A program made the position numbers and the translations under genes. Source: Candidatus Bathyarchaeota archaeon (GTDB lineage Archaea > Thermoproteota > Bathyarchaeia > RBG-16-48-13 > GCA-020355125). From it: a stretch of 22,477 nucleotides of DNA. Below, piece after piece: positions 1 through 7,884 of the stretch. Position 1 is the stretch's first letter, and every line of letters starts with the position of its first letter. The DNA lies in NCBI GenBank assembly GCA_026014905.1, contig JAOZHK010000217.1, forward strand, positions 1-22,477. The letters are read 5' to 3'. Under the pieces are notes generated by a model. The model searched no databases and was not told the origin of the DNA. It saw nothing but the letters and a program-made list of their open reading frames with translations.

Positions 1-1062
1 ATGATCGGAATGATCGGCTTCATTTTTCAAGATTCGACCAGTGCACTCAACAGCACTCCTGTTGGACTCATCATGGAGGATACAGGAGTTTATGGAGAAC
101 AGATTTCATCACTGTTAACGAGTCTCACCTCTGAATCCGATGCAATAGAAATTGTTCATGTAACCGCTCAATCGGAAGTGAATGCTTTAATCTTAGCTGG
201 TGATATTCGGGCGGCTATCGTTGTACCTCATAATTTTTCCAGTTCTATTCTAAATCAAACTCAAGCGCGCATGCTTATTCTTACCGACCCGAGTAATCCT
301 ACGATTGCGCAAGGTATAACTCAATACCTCAGTAATGTGGTTATCCTCATTGCAGATCAATTCTCTCGTGAGCTCATTACATCTCAAATGCCTATAGATC
401 CCAATTTTCTGCTGTATCCAATCACCCTTAATGTAGAAACCATTGTGCCCGGTGGAGGGTCATCTTTCGATTTCGTTGCACCTGGCTTCATAGCAATGAA
501 TGTCATGATGTCAGGATTGACCGCTCTTGGTGCCGCGCTTGCTCGTGAACGTGAATCAGGGACTCTAGCAGGCGTGTTAATGGCGCCCATTGCCCGTACT
601 GCCATCATTTTAGGAAAAACCATTTCCTTTACCATCCGAAATCTCTTTCAAGGCGCAATAACAATCACGATGGCAATCCTAATTTTCGGTATTACGATCC
701 GAGGGAATCCACTGCTCATCGCTGGGATCTTAGTAATAGGCACTGTCAGTTTCTTAGGACTAGGGATTGTTGCAACAGCAATTACAAAAGAACAGGAATC
801 TGCCCAGCTCATATTGGGCTTGTTACAATTCCCGATGATGTTTCTAAGTGGCGTCCTCTTCCCTATCGAACAAATGCCATCATTTCTTCAATCTGTGTCC
901 AAAGTGCTGCCCTTGACGTATGCGGTGGACGCGCTACGAAAAGTGATGATATTAGGTGCGGGAATTGATGCAGTTATCTTACCCATTATTATCTTAATTG
1001 CCTTGGGAATCGTAACCATGACGCTCGGCGTACCTTTATTCGATCGAGCGGTAAAACGATAA
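1..1062 (+). CDS. ABC-2 type transporter permease, 5' partial
   Basis: Membrane subunit of an ABC-2 family transporter; it would work with a separate ATPase that lies outside the window. The visible 353 residues begin with the end of a hydrophobic segment, followed by a soluble extracytoplasmic domain (about 10-155), and then five or so membrane helices. Family hallmarks are RERESGTL at 182-189, and near the C-terminus FLSGVLFP (281-288) followed by LPLTYAVDALR (303-313). Complete members have a cytoplasmic N-terminus and a first helix before the soluble domain, so the ATG at base 1 is almost certainly internal and the true start lies upstream. A T-run at 1112-1117 may end the transcript. Substrate unknown; drug or lipid export is common for this family. 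Family assignment is firm, substrate is not. Confidence 0.88.
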   Translation: MIGMIGFIFQDSTSALNSTPVGLIMEDTGVYGEQISSLLTSLTSESDAIEIVHVTAQSEVNALILAGDIRAAIVVPHNFSSSILNQTQARMLILTDPSNPTIAQGITQYLSNVVILIADQFSRELITSQMPIDPNFLLYPITLNVETIVPGGGSSFDFVAPGFIAMNVMMSGLTALGAALARERESGTLAGVLMAPIARTAIILGKTISFTIRNLFQGAITITMAILIFGITIRGNPLLIAGILVIGTVSFLGLGIVATAITKEQESAQLILGLLQFPMMFLSGVLFPIEQMPSFLQSVSKVLPLTYAVDALRKVMILGAGIDAVILPIIILIALGIVTMTLGVPLFDRAVKR

Positions 1063-1111
1063 ATTTGCGAACAACCACGTCTTCAGAATGAAAACGCCGA
1101 GACTGTGATTC

Positions 1112-1120
1112 TTTTTTATT
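1112..1120 (+). terminator. T-rich terminator candidate after the permease
   Basis: CTTTTTTATT begins about 50 nt after the permease stop. Archaeal RNA polymerase terminates on T-tracts without needing a hairpin. Supported by position and composition only. Confidence 0.4.
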
Positions 1121-1200
1121 GAGTTACTTTTAAAGGAATGAGCGAGCTTATTCTATTCCTCTTATACAACACATCTTTGTTATAATCGGGAGAGTAATGA

Positions 1201-2442
1201 TTGAATAATTATCATACACGGCGTGCAGAATCATCCGATGACGCTGAACGCTTACACTCACTATTTTCGGAAGTTTTCCATCCTGAGGACGTAGGAGCGC
1301 TTGCAGAAACCATGTTTCATCACCTACCTCGTATGAAACGAAAGTATTGGTTTTTAGCTGAAGAGACACCAACTGCACAAATAGTGTCAGCCTTCGCTCT
1401 CATTCCGTGGATTTGGGAAATGGAAGGAGTGAAGCTACATGTTGCTGAAATGGGTATTGTTGGAACACAACAACAACATCGAGGCCGTGGACTGATGAGA
1501 ATCCTAAGCAAAGAATTCGATGAGACCCTTGATGAAGAGAAATTTGACCTAGCAGTTGTCCAGGGGATTCCTGGTTTTTATCATCGATTCGGTTACTATT
1601 ATGCCATTCCTCTAGAGAATCACATCAACATACCTCTTCATTTACTAACAACGAAACAAGAACCAAGTGATTATTCATTCCGACCAGCCTGCATTGAGGA
1701 TATCCCCTATCTTATTCACGAAGATCAAGCGTATCGTAAATCACTATCAATATCTGTATTTCGAGATAGTGCCAACTGGACATATTTACTAACTGAGAGC
1801 CTCAATACTGAATACGGATCCGAATATTGGATTATGGAACATCAAGACAAGTCTCAAAAATTTTATTGCCGAATTCCTAAACAGGGCTTTGGTAGTGGAC
1901 TCATTCTCAGCGAAATAAGTGAAAATATAACGTACGATGCTTTTCACGAATTGCTTGTATTCTGTAAAACGTTAGCTCTCAAACGAAATAAACCGTACAT
2001 TCGATTCAATCTCCACAATCATGCATCAGCAAGCAGATTTGCGCTTTCCATGGGGGCACACCAAGAAAAATGTTACGCATGGCAGATAAAAATCCCAGAC
2101 ACAATCCGCTTATTAACTAACATGAGGCCAATTCTGGAAAAACGATTAACAAATAGTGTATTCAAACATTGGACCGGTGCTCTTCGTTTAAATTTCTTCA
2201 CATGTACAGTAGATCTTCATTGGGTGAAGGGATGCCTAACCAAAATAGTATCAGGCGAAGGCGAATGTACGGACACTTTTTCCATCAACTCAGATCTCTT
2301 TCCCGCACTCTGTTTAGGTTATCGAACCTGGCGGGAAATACGATATCTACGAAAAGACATCTTTCCATCATCTGATAGAAGCAGACTCTTGATCGAGACG
2401 CTTTTCCCCTCTCGCAAATCGTGGATCTATGAACAATACTAA
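1201..2442 (+). CDS. Eis-like GNAT family N-acetyltransferase
   Basis: Predicted acetyl-CoA-dependent acyltransferase of 413 aa, in the length range of the Eis-type, multi-domain GNAT proteins. The N-terminal GNAT domain carries AEMGIVGTQQQHRGRGLMR (82-100), the motif-A pyrophosphate-binding turn with H93-R-G-R-G-L98. It is followed by GIPGFYHRFGYYYAI (122-136), the FYxxFGF-type strand typical of the Eis/GNAT_9 group. The remaining 270 residues would hold a second GNAT-like fold and a sterol-carrier-like C-terminal region, by analogy with Eis; I cannot confirm those from motifs. The start is TTG at 1201, with GGGAG at 1189-1193 as ribosome-binding site; the nearby ATG at 1197 runs straight into a stop. 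It stands alone, and a CG tract abuts its stop codon. Substrate (amine, aminoglycoside, lysine) unknown. Confidence 0.85.
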   Translation: MNNYHTRRAESSDDAERLHSLFSEVFHPEDVGALAETMFHHLPRMKRKYWFLAEETPTAQIVSAFALIPWIWEMEGVKLHVAEMGIVGTQQQHRGRGLMRILSKEFDETLDEEKFDLAVVQGIPGFYHRFGYYYAIPLENHINIPLHLLTTKQEPSDYSFRPACIEDIPYLIHEDQAYRKSLSISVFRDSANWTYLLTESLNTEYGSEYWIMEHQDKSQKFYCRIPKQGFGSGLILSEISENITYDAFHELLVFCKTLALKRNKPYIRFNLHNHASASRFALSMGAHQEKCYAWQIKIPDTIRLLTNMRPILEKRLTNSVFKHWTGALRLNFFTCTVDLHWVKGCLTKIVSGEGECTDTFSINSDLFPALCLGYRTWREIRYLRKDIFPSSDRSRLLIETLFPSRKSWIYEQY

Positions 2443-2454
2443 TGCGCGCGCGTA
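2443..2454. repeat. Alternating CG tract directly after stop codon
   Basis: TGCGCGCGCGTA starts on the base after the TAA of the Eis-like gene. It is one of the recurrent intergenic CGCGCG tracts. Function unknown. Confidence 0.75.
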
Positions 2455-2531
2455 ATTATACAGATGGATAGTATTAATATGCGTTCGGACCAACATGAAT
2501 ACCATGAGAACATTATGCTTCATCAGGATCC

Positions 2532-3491
2532 GTGAATGCGATGACAGAACAATACAGACCTGTTGACCCCCTTGTCTCACCTAGATTCTCAGGAATTAAA
2601 ACATTCATGCGTCTACCCCATGTCGCAACTGTAAAAGATGTTGACTTTGCAATCATTGGCATCCCCTCCGATGCTGGTGCATCATTTAGGACAGGACAAC
2701 GAGCTGGCGCTGCGGCTATTCGCCATGTTTCAGCCTTATTACGGCATCATAACCCAATACTCGGCATAAGTCCATTTGAATACATCAAGGGCATCGATTA
2801 TGGAGATCTCCCGGTAGTACCGGGATACATTGAGGCAACCAACAACAAAATCGAAGAAAGCTTGGATCCAATCATCGATGCAGGAGTAATCCCCATTTCT
2901 TTAGGAGGCGATCATGGAATAACCCTGCCAGAACTACGCGCAGTGAGACGCAAACAAGGACCCGTTGCCCTGCTTCATTTCGATTCGCATAGTGATACTG
3001 AAGACCAGTATTTTGGGAAACCTCATAACCATGGAACTCCATTCCGACGAGCCGTTGAGGAAAATCTGATCCTTCCCAATAAGTCTATTCAACTGGGGTT
3101 ACGTGGCTCAATTTACTCGCCTGATCATTTAAACACGCCCAGACAATTAGGATTTGAAATTGTGACCGCAGAAGAAATGCATGAAATGGGTGTTGTAAGG
3201 GTTATAGATACAATTCGTACCCGAATCGGAAATGCGAAAGTGTTTTTAACTTTTGATATTGACTTTGTAGATCCAGCGTATGCGCCTGGAACAGGTACTC
3301 CTGAAATTGGTGGCTTCACGAGTAGGGAAACACTACAGATCGTACGAGGCGTGAAAGACTTGAATTTCATTGGTTTTGATTTAGTTGAAGTCCTCCCGGC
3401 TTATGATCCTTCACAAATCACCGCTCTGTTAGCAGCCAACATCATCTATGAATTCATATCAATTATTGCTTACCAGAAACGCAATCATTAA
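2532..3491 (+). CDS. Agmatinase/arginase family ureohydrolase
   Basis: Binuclear-metal hydrolase that releases urea from a guanidino compound; agmatine to putrescine is the most likely reaction in an archaeon. The protein has 319 aa, normal for the family. The metal ligands are visible: GGDH at 125-128 (H128), D151-S-H153-S-D155, and D242-I-D244 in TFDIDFVDP. Also typical are NHGTPFRRA (166-174), GTGTPEIGGF (253-262) and VEVLPAYDPSQITALLAA near the end. The second motif reads DSHSD where DAHxD is usual; serine in place of alanine is a mild change. The start is GTG 2532 or ATG 2541, and neither has a strong ribosome-binding site. The gene stands alone. Guanidinobutyrase or another substrate cannot be excluded. 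Confidence 0.9.
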   Translation: MNAMTEQYRPVDPLVSPRFSGIKTFMRLPHVATVKDVDFAIIGIPSDAGASFRTGQRAGAAAIRHVSALLRHHNPILGISPFEYIKGIDYGDLPVVPGYIEATNNKIEESLDPIIDAGVIPISLGGDHGITLPELRAVRRKQGPVALLHFDSHSDTEDQYFGKPHNHGTPFRRAVEENLILPNKSIQLGLRGSIYSPDHLNTPRQLGFEIVTAEEMHEMGVVRVIDTIRTRIGNAKVFLTFDIDFVDPAYAPGTGTPEIGGFTSRETLQIVRGVKDLNFIGFDLVEVLPAYDPSQITALLAANIIYEFISIIAYQKRNH

Positions 3492-3492
3492 C

Positions 3493-3508
3493 TCGATCAA
3501 TTGATCGA
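3493..3508. repeat. 16-bp perfect palindrome after the ureohydrolase
   Basis: TCGATCAA followed at once by TTGATCGA, starting one base after the stop codon. It could be an operator-like site or a transcript-end structure; no T-run follows directly. Confidence 0.6.
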
Positions 3509-3546
3509 TAATCGCGTGCTAGGATTTCATTTGTAGCGACCCAATC

Positions 3547-3562
3547 ACACATATGTGTTTTC
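3547..3562 (+). terminator. Palindrome plus T-run, possible terminator
   Basis: ACACATATGTGT is a perfect 12-bp palindrome followed by TTTTCTT, 56 nt after the ureohydrolase stop. It may terminate that transcript. Confidence 0.35.
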
Positions 3563-3802
3563 TTATATAATGAAAAATCGCGTTTTTAGATAAAAGGGTA
3601 CTACTCTAACCCATCAACAGATAATACGCCACTTATTTCCTTCATTAAATTGAATGCAAAAATGATCAAACAGCAATGATGTTTTGCGCCCTTCTTGTGC
3701 TAAAAGACTATACTTCATCATCCGATAACAATTAGTCATCGCGTGAAGTAACCCGCACTCGTACCGAGGGGTGTGAAGACTCTGGAAAAAAAATCAGATT
3801 TC

Positions 3803-3831
3803 AAGATAAAAATCATTAAAGATAAAAATCA
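3803..3831. repeat. 13-bp direct repeat, two copies
   Basis: AAGATAAAAATCA occurs at 3803-3815 and 3819-3831 with a 16-bp period. Only two copies; significance unclear. Confidence 0.6.
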
Positions 3832-3902
3832 ACGGTCCAATTGTTCTCGATCGTTTGGAACGAAAGTGAATCGTCGACCCATTCTTTATCTGTTATTCGC
3901 AT
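3816..3902 (-). CDS. Possible 28-aa small protein
   Basis: ATG at 3902, preceded by AGGAAGT, opens a 28-residue frame beginning MRITDKEWVDD and ending NNWTVDFYL. The amino acid composition looks protein-like (acidic, aromatic, few rare residues). It lies 43 nt downstream of the two-helix membrane gene on the same strand, so it could be co-transcribed. Part of the 13-bp direct repeat overlaps its 3' end. I recognise no family. It may equally be a chance ORF or a gene remnant. Confidence 0.25.
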   Translation of the reverse strand: MRITDKEWVDDSLSFQTIENNWTVDFYL

Positions 3903-3945
3903 ACTTCCTATGTAACTTGATTCCTATGCTATACGTGTTATGGCA

Positions 3946-4176
3946 TTAATGTGGATTTTCTTTCGACATCATTACTTTTCTCAAGTTATAAATGACGAGT
4001 ACGACACCTATTATCCAGAACACGTATGGCAGGATTTCAAGGAGCTGTTTTGCAAATGGCGGTGGATAAACGAGAATCCAGAGTAATTGCGTCGACCACC
4101 AATGCAAAATAAGCCCAATGACTATCAGAATGCCTCCGATACCAAATCTGATAATATACTTTCGTTGAAAACTCAT
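3946..4176 (-). CDS. Small two-helix membrane protein
   Basis: Hypothetical protein of 76 aa. There are two hydrophobic helices, about residues 10-32 (FGIGGILIVIGLILHWW) and 48-66 (LPYVFWIIGVVLVIYNL), joined by a short proline-rich loop YPPPF, with a basic/polar C-terminal tail (RKVMMSKENPH). The positive N-terminus (QRKYIIR) and the basic end of helix 2 suggest both termini are cytoplasmic. The start is ATG 4176; no strong ribosome-binding site is visible. It lies 90 nt downstream of the AIM24-type gene on the same strand and may share its transcript. The strand bias of hydrophobic residues supports real coding. Function unknown. Confidence 0.6.
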   Translation of the reverse strand: MSFQRKYIIRFGIGGILIVIGLILHWWSTQLLWILVYPPPFAKQLLEILPYVFWIIGVVLVIYNLRKVMMSKENPH

Positions 4177-4266
4177 CTACTCTGCTATCCCACGGGCTTA
4201 CGGTAGCTTCTGATTTACGCTAGCTCCATTACGTTTACTGCTTTCATTAAACTTTCGAGGTTATTA

Positions 4267-5064
4267 TCATCGTCTACGTCGTACTTTTGGTGCGATGTAT
4301 TGCCATAACCAATCAACAAATTCTTTGACATTTTTTGTCTGCACATACACTTCTCCAGGTCCTGTGATCTCGGTAATTAAACCTTCTCCTCCGAGAAGAG
4401 TTGACTTCAAACCTCCAAACATGCGAACCTCGTAGCGACAGGTATCGCTCAGGGCTGCCAGGTGATAGTTATCGACAATAAGCTTCTCGCCAACGCTCAG
4501 TTCATGCTTGTCTATGGCACCGAACGTGTTGATGAAGATGTCACCTTCACCGCCTGTTTTAATCATGAAAAGATTTTGACCGAAGAGGCCTTTCGTGAAG
4601 CCCTGCCATTGCGTATCCAATTTGACGCCAGGTGTTGAGGCGATGTATGCGGAGCTTTGGATGATGTACCCTTTTGTGGGGGATACGTCTAAATGGGTGA
4701 TGTCACCTAAAGGTGCGGAGACAAATCCTGCTTTGCCGGGGCCCCCACGGGCTTGGTAATCGGTGATAAATAAGGTCTCGCCTCCTAATAATGAGACCTT
4801 GATGGTGCCCCAGATCCCGGATTCCCGCATTCGCGTTCTTGTTTCCACTTCGATATTGCTGCTCATATAGGTCAGAGCCCCCGCTTCGGCAATGATATGT
4901 CCATTTTCAGGAAGTTGAACTTCTAATAAAGCGTATGAGGGGCTATACTTAATTTCAAAGCGAACCGATTGTCGATCCAAGATTGTGCGAGCGATTGGTG
5001 CACCGCAACTCGAACAGAAGTTACCATCAGTTGTAACTTCTTTTCCACAATGGGTACAATTCAT
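4267..5064 (-). CDS. Zinc-ribbon plus AIM24/TIGR00266 family protein
   Basis: The 265-aa protein has an N-terminal zinc ribbon, C3-x2-C6 and C17-x2-C20 (MNCTHCGKEV ... CSSCGAPI). An AIM24 domain follows, roughly 32-255, with its characteristic glycine-rich beta repeats: AGALTYMSSNIEVETR, LLGGETLFITDYQARG, LFMIKTGGEGDIFINTFGAI and GEKLIVDNYHLAAL. In yeast, AIM24 is linked to mitochondrial inner-membrane organisation; in prokaryotes the biochemical role is unknown. The fold is a beta-barrel/trimer type related to phospholipid scramblase-like domains. The C-terminus is basic (KVRRRR). The start is ATG 5064, just before the ribbon. The ribbon suggests contact with nucleic acid or protein partners, which is inference. 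The family call is confident. Confidence 0.9.
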   Translation of the reverse strand: MNCTHCGKEVTTDGNFCSSCGAPIARTILDRQSVRFEIKYSPSYALLEVQLPENGHIIAEAGALTYMSSNIEVETRTRMRESGIWGTIKVSLLGGETLFITDYQARGGPGKAGFVSAPLGDITHLDVSPTKGYIIQSSAYIASTPGVKLDTQWQGFTKGLFGQNLFMIKTGGEGDIFINTFGAIDKHELSVGEKLIVDNYHLAALSDTCRYEVRMFGGLKSTLLGGEGLITEITGPGEVYVQTKNVKEFVDWLWQYIAPKVRRRR

Positions 5065-5279
5065 TTTATTTCAACCCAAATAATATGTTCATCATAAATA
5101 ACCTTTGCATGATGTTAATCCATGATTGTTGCTGACTGGTGTGCGTGACAGAGTATTAGACCTTTGTTATGAGTTTCTAGGATATATTGTTAGAATAGTA
5201 TGAATTGTGGCAATTTTTCTCATTATTGTGGGCAAGCTGTACTGATCATACGGGATATATCTTTTTCATGTATTCAATT

Positions 5280-5301
5280 CGTGCGCACGTATGCGTGTGT
5301 A
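5280..5301. repeat. 22-bp alternating purine-pyrimidine tract
   Basis: Unbroken purine/pyrimidine alternation over 22 bases, containing the palindrome GTGCGCAC (5281-5288) and ending GCGTGTGTA. Such sequence is Z-DNA-prone. It sits in the upstream region of the kinase gene. Confidence 0.7.
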
Positions 5302-5328
5302 ATGATGCATCTGGATCTCCTGAAGTCA

Positions 5329-5367
5329 GTTGTCATCGGGTATCCAGTTTTTTGGAGGGATGACAAC
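5329..5367. repeat. Long inverted repeat (hairpin) upstream of kinase gene
   Basis: GTTGTCATC (5329-5337) pairs perfectly with GATGACAAC (5359-5367). Inside the loop TCCA (5343-5346) pairs with TGGA (5353-5356) around a T-rich loop. It could be an RNA structure in a leader or an operator. If the TATA near 5405 is used, it lies upstream of the transcript start. Confidence 0.6.
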
Positions 5368-5470
5368 TATCCAATATTTTGGATTATCACGCGTGACTCG
5401 AAAGGCATATAATGTTTATTCTTTAATTTTTATCCACACGCGTACTTATGAGTCTTCAGGGGTTTACAAC

Positions 5471-6463
5471 GTGACAAACACTGGTCCCGAGAACAATTCA
5501 ATTGGAGCCGCCTTGCTACAATATCTTCAACGCGAGTGGAAGCTTCCATCCCTCCAGTACACGAGTCCGCCCATAACTGTTTTGGGAGGTTTTGAAACTT
5601 CAATCTTCAAAGTACAACTCCAGAATCCTCCAAAGAAGATACCAGAGATGTTAATCGTGCGGATCTTCAAACACTATGCGAGCCACGGAACCGCCTTGCG
5701 AGAGTCCATCATTCAGAATGCTGCCGCTGCTGCCGGAATTCCTGCACCTCAAGTATTCCTAACCTGTTCAGATTCCTCGATTTTAGGAGGTGAATTCAAT
5801 ATCATGGAATGTTTGTCAGGACGCCCAATGATTGAAACTCGACGAGACGACCACCCCGAACTCTTAGCTCGAACTCAGATCCAACTCCATACAGTTGACC
5901 CAGTTCCCATCATGATGACACTCGCCACCCATGGTTTTGAGGAGGAACGTTTCACGTTTCAAGGACGATTGAAGTGGATTCAAACGCAAATCCTTGAAGG
6001 AGACCATGCTTGGCTTCAACCGGGGTTGACATGGTTACGCCGAAATCAACCAACAATCGCTAAGCTGGCTTTATGTCACGGAGATTTTCATCCCCTCAAT
6101 ATCTTAATCCACGATGGAAAGATAAGCGGCGTTCTTGATTGGAGCAGTTTTCAAATCTCGGATCCAGCACATGACGTCGCATCAACAAAAATTATTGGAT
6201 CAATTCTCGCACCAGTTCTGATTCCCGGGGCGATATCCCCGAATTACATTGAACGTTATCTTGCTGCGTATCAAGCTAGGCAACCTCTCGAGCCCCATAA
6301 GTTAAGATATTTTGAAGTTGTTCGATTAATCCACGGACTTCTTGATAGTGCGAAAGGACAACCGGCGTGGCGACATAGAGACATCATAACGTCAATCCAT
6401 AACGCGTTAAAGGCGTATATAGGACTCGAAATCCAGATTCCTCAACACTTTTACTCTCAATAG
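5471..6463 (+). CDS. Aminoglycoside phosphotransferase-like (APH) kinase
   Basis: Small-molecule kinase of the APH/choline-kinase fold, 330 aa from the chosen start. The catalytic loop HGDFHPLN is at 203-210 (D205 catalytic base, N210 metal ligand), and the magnesium-binding aspartate is D223 in GVLDWSSF, followed by DPAHDVA as usual. The N-lobe has VLGGFETSIFKVQL (37-50), the glycine-containing nucleotide strand, and LIVRIFK (61-67) with the ATP-binding lysine region. I chose GTG 5471 because AGGGG at 5458-5462 lies 8 nt upstream. The longer frame from TTG 5330 runs through a hairpin and two alternating tracts and adds residues unlike the family. Substrate unknown; the fold also serves fructosamine, homoserine and choline kinases. 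A CG palindrome lies 7 nt after the stop. Confidence 0.85.
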   Translation: MTNTGPENNSIGAALLQYLQREWKLPSLQYTSPPITVLGGFETSIFKVQLQNPPKKIPEMLIVRIFKHYASHGTALRESIIQNAAAAAGIPAPQVFLTCSDSSILGGEFNIMECLSGRPMIETRRDDHPELLARTQIQLHTVDPVPIMMTLATHGFEEERFTFQGRLKWIQTQILEGDHAWLQPGLTWLRRNQPTIAKLALCHGDFHPLNILIHDGKISGVLDWSSFQISDPAHDVASTKIIGSILAPVLIPGAISPNYIERYLAAYQARQPLEPHKLRYFEVVRLIHGLLDSAKGQPAWRHRDIITSIHNALKAYIGLEIQIPQHFYSQ

Positions 6464-6470
6464 CAAATTG

Positions 6471-6487
6471 GTACGCGCGCGCGTACG
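6471..6487. repeat. CG tract with 16-bp perfect palindrome
   Basis: GTACGCGC followed by GCGCGTAC (6471-6486), alternating through 6487, starting 7 nt after the kinase stop. One of the clearest members of the recurrent tract family. Confidence 0.8.
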
Positions 6488-6560
6488 AGAACGATGACTA
6501 CTAACAACTCGTGTGCGTCCGCAGGAAAAGCTAAGAATGTGAAGCCTCTTGATTTTGTAT

Positions 6561-6869
6561 ATGACTGAAAAAAATGTTTGGCAGATATTCAATGATGAAA
6601 CCCCACAAGTAGCAGAAGCTTGGATGAAACTTTCAGAGGCAATCAATATTGACGGTGTTTTAGATCAGAAAACGATGTATCTGGTTAAGATTGGGATTTA
6701 CTCAGTTACTCGTGACCCTGTTGCTCTTAGGCACTTTGTTAGTGAAGCCTTTAAAGCTGGAGTGTCGAAGAAAGAGATTCAGGCAGCGGCTCTTTTAGCT
6801 TGGGGAACGGGAGTGACGGTCGCAGAACTTGCAATACCCTTGATTCAAGACGTTGAAGAATCTCTTTAA
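6561..6869 (+). CDS. AhpD/carboxymuconolactone decarboxylase-like protein without CxxC
   Basis: A 102-aa all-helical protein resembling single-domain CMD/AhpD-like proteins. The region LDQKTMYLVKIGIYSVTRDPVALRHFVSEAFKAGVSKKEI follows the family pattern: a helix, then the redox segment, then H/AxxAxxAGVSxxEI. The two redox cysteines of AhpD-type members are absent; the segment reads YSVTRDPVALRHF. A peroxidase role by the usual thiol mechanism is therefore unlikely, and it may be a decarboxylase-like or structural homologue. I prefer ATG 6561 over in-frame TTG 6549, since MTEKNVWQIF looks like a natural beginning; neither has a clear ribosome-binding site. It converges on the TFB gene. Family call from pattern, role unknown. 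Confidence 0.7.
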   Translation: MTEKNVWQIFNDETPQVAEAWMKLSEAINIDGVLDQKTMYLVKIGIYSVTRDPVALRHFVSEAFKAGVSKKEIQAAALLAWGTGVTVAELAIPLIQDVEESL

Positions 6870-6870
6870 A

Positions 6871-6880
6871 ACGTGCGTGC
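6871..6880. repeat. Alternating tract after stop codon
   Basis: ACGTGCGTGC begins 1 nt after the stop of the CMD-like gene. A second short tract, GCGCGTA (6906-6912), and the sequence GTGCGAGCGC follow before the convergent TFB stop. Confidence 0.55.
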
Positions 6881-6957
6881 TAGCAGGTGTCGATAGCAAA
6901 AAATAGCGCGTAACGGGACACAGGATTTTAGGTGCGAGCGCAAATATCGGTGGCGTT

Positions 6958-7884
6958 CTAACCGGCCATAATCTGTATGAGGTTCTTGTAGCGATTACGT
7001 ACCGTAACTTCAGTGACCTCAGCTGCAGCGGCCAATTCTCGTTGTGTAACGGGTTCTTCCGTGGTCTTCGCGGCGATATAGAGCGCTGCGGCTGCCATCC
7101 CGAGTGGGCTCTTACCAACCACCGCGTGTTTTGCCTTTGCTTGAAGAATAACTCGCATCGCCTGATTCTGTGTACGTTGACTGAGCTTCGTTTTTGACGC
7201 GATCCTCGGGATATATTGGGACGGATCATCAATGGGTACCGTGAAATTGTTATCGCGTTGAATAAATCGATAGCATCGAGTGATCTCTCGCCGTGATCGA
7301 GAACTGGCGGTAGTCAGTGCCTTTAAATTTAGCGGCGTCTTGGTGAGACGACAAGAGAGATAGAGAATAGCGGCCATCATCCCTTCAATGGAACGTCCAC
7401 GAACATGACCGAGGTTTTGACGATAAAGATGTGCTGCCGTATTCACAATAGGACGGGCAATGTGTAGTTTATCCGCAAGACGCGTTAACTCATTCATCGC
7501 TTGTACCAAGTTGCGTTCTCGGGAATGCATGCGAGCACGATTATTCCATTTCCAGAGACGCGTCATTTTCTGCTGTAGAGTCCATGGTAAAACTTTTCCC
7601 ATGTTGTCTTTCGAAGGCTGAAATGTAGTAGATAACCCTTTATCGTGGCGTAATAATGATGTAGGGGCGCCAACTCGAGAACGGGTGTGCTGCTCGGTTA
7701 GCGTGAATGCACGCCATTCAGGGGTTTGGTTTAACGATCTCTCTTGTACTACGAAGCCACAGTGACGACATACAGTTTCCCCTTTATCAGGATCAGTTAT
7801 GTACTTATCTTTGCCGCATTCAGGACAATAGTGTTGAGGAGCCCAATGCCATGTTTCTAAGCTCCGAGTCAATAATCGTATCAC
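6958..7884 (-). CDS. tfb: Transcription initiation factor B (TFB)
   Basis: Archaeal TFIIB homologue, 308 aa, bridging TBP/TATA and RNA polymerase. The N-terminal zinc ribbon is C20-P-E-C23 ... C39-R-H-C42. The B-reader/linker follows with ERSLNQTPEWRAF and HTRSRVGAPTSLLRHDKGLSTTF. Two cyclin-like repeats then contact TBP and DNA (about 110-200, with AHLYRQNLGHVRGRSIEGMMAAILYLSCR, and 210-300, with AAALYIAAKTTEEPVTQRELAAAAEVTEVTVRNRYKNL). Length and order are standard. The start is GTG 7884 with GAGAG just upstream; no ATG precedes the ribbon. It is divergent from the cold-shock gene across 400 bp. Other tfb paralogues could exist elsewhere in the genome. This is the strongest single proof of archaeal origin. 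Confidence 0.97.
   Translation of the reverse strand: MIRLLTRSLETWHWAPQHYCPECGKDKYITDPDKGETVCRHCGFVVQERSLNQTPEWRAFTLTEQHTRSRVGAPTSLLRHDKGLSTTFQPSKDNMGKVLPWTLQQKMTRLWKWNNRARMHSRERNLVQAMNELTRLADKLHIARPIVNTAAHLYRQNLGHVRGRSIEGMMAAILYLSCRLTKTPLNLKALTTASSRSRREITRCYRFIQRDNNFTVPIDDPSQYIPRIASKTKLSQRTQNQAMRVILQAKAKHAVVGKSPLGMAAAALYIAAKTTEEPVTQRELAAAAEVTEVTVRNRYKNLIQIMAG

Larger units (their letters stand above)
3492..3945. other. Gene-poor interval with palindromes and a tandem repeat
   Basis: Holds a 16-bp palindrome at 3493-3508, a weak CG tract (CGCGTGC, 3513-3519), a 12-bp palindrome followed by TTTT at 3547-3562, two copies of AAGATAAAAATCA (3803-3815 and 3819-3831), and a 28-codon leftward ORF (3816-3902). 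No tRNA or longer gene is visible. Confidence 0.6.
5065..5470. other. Divergent regulatory region with alternating tracts and hairpin
   Basis: Lies between the leftward AIM24 gene and the rightward kinase gene. Contains AT-rich TATA-like stretches (GGATATATTG near 5180, GCATATAATG near 5405), a 22-bp alternating purine-pyrimidine tract (5280-5301), the palindrome TCACGCGTGA (5387-5396), an 11-bp alternating tract CACACGCGTAC (5435-5445) and a long hairpin (5329-5367). Open frames crossing it (from 5200 and 5330) look non-coding. Confidence 0.6.
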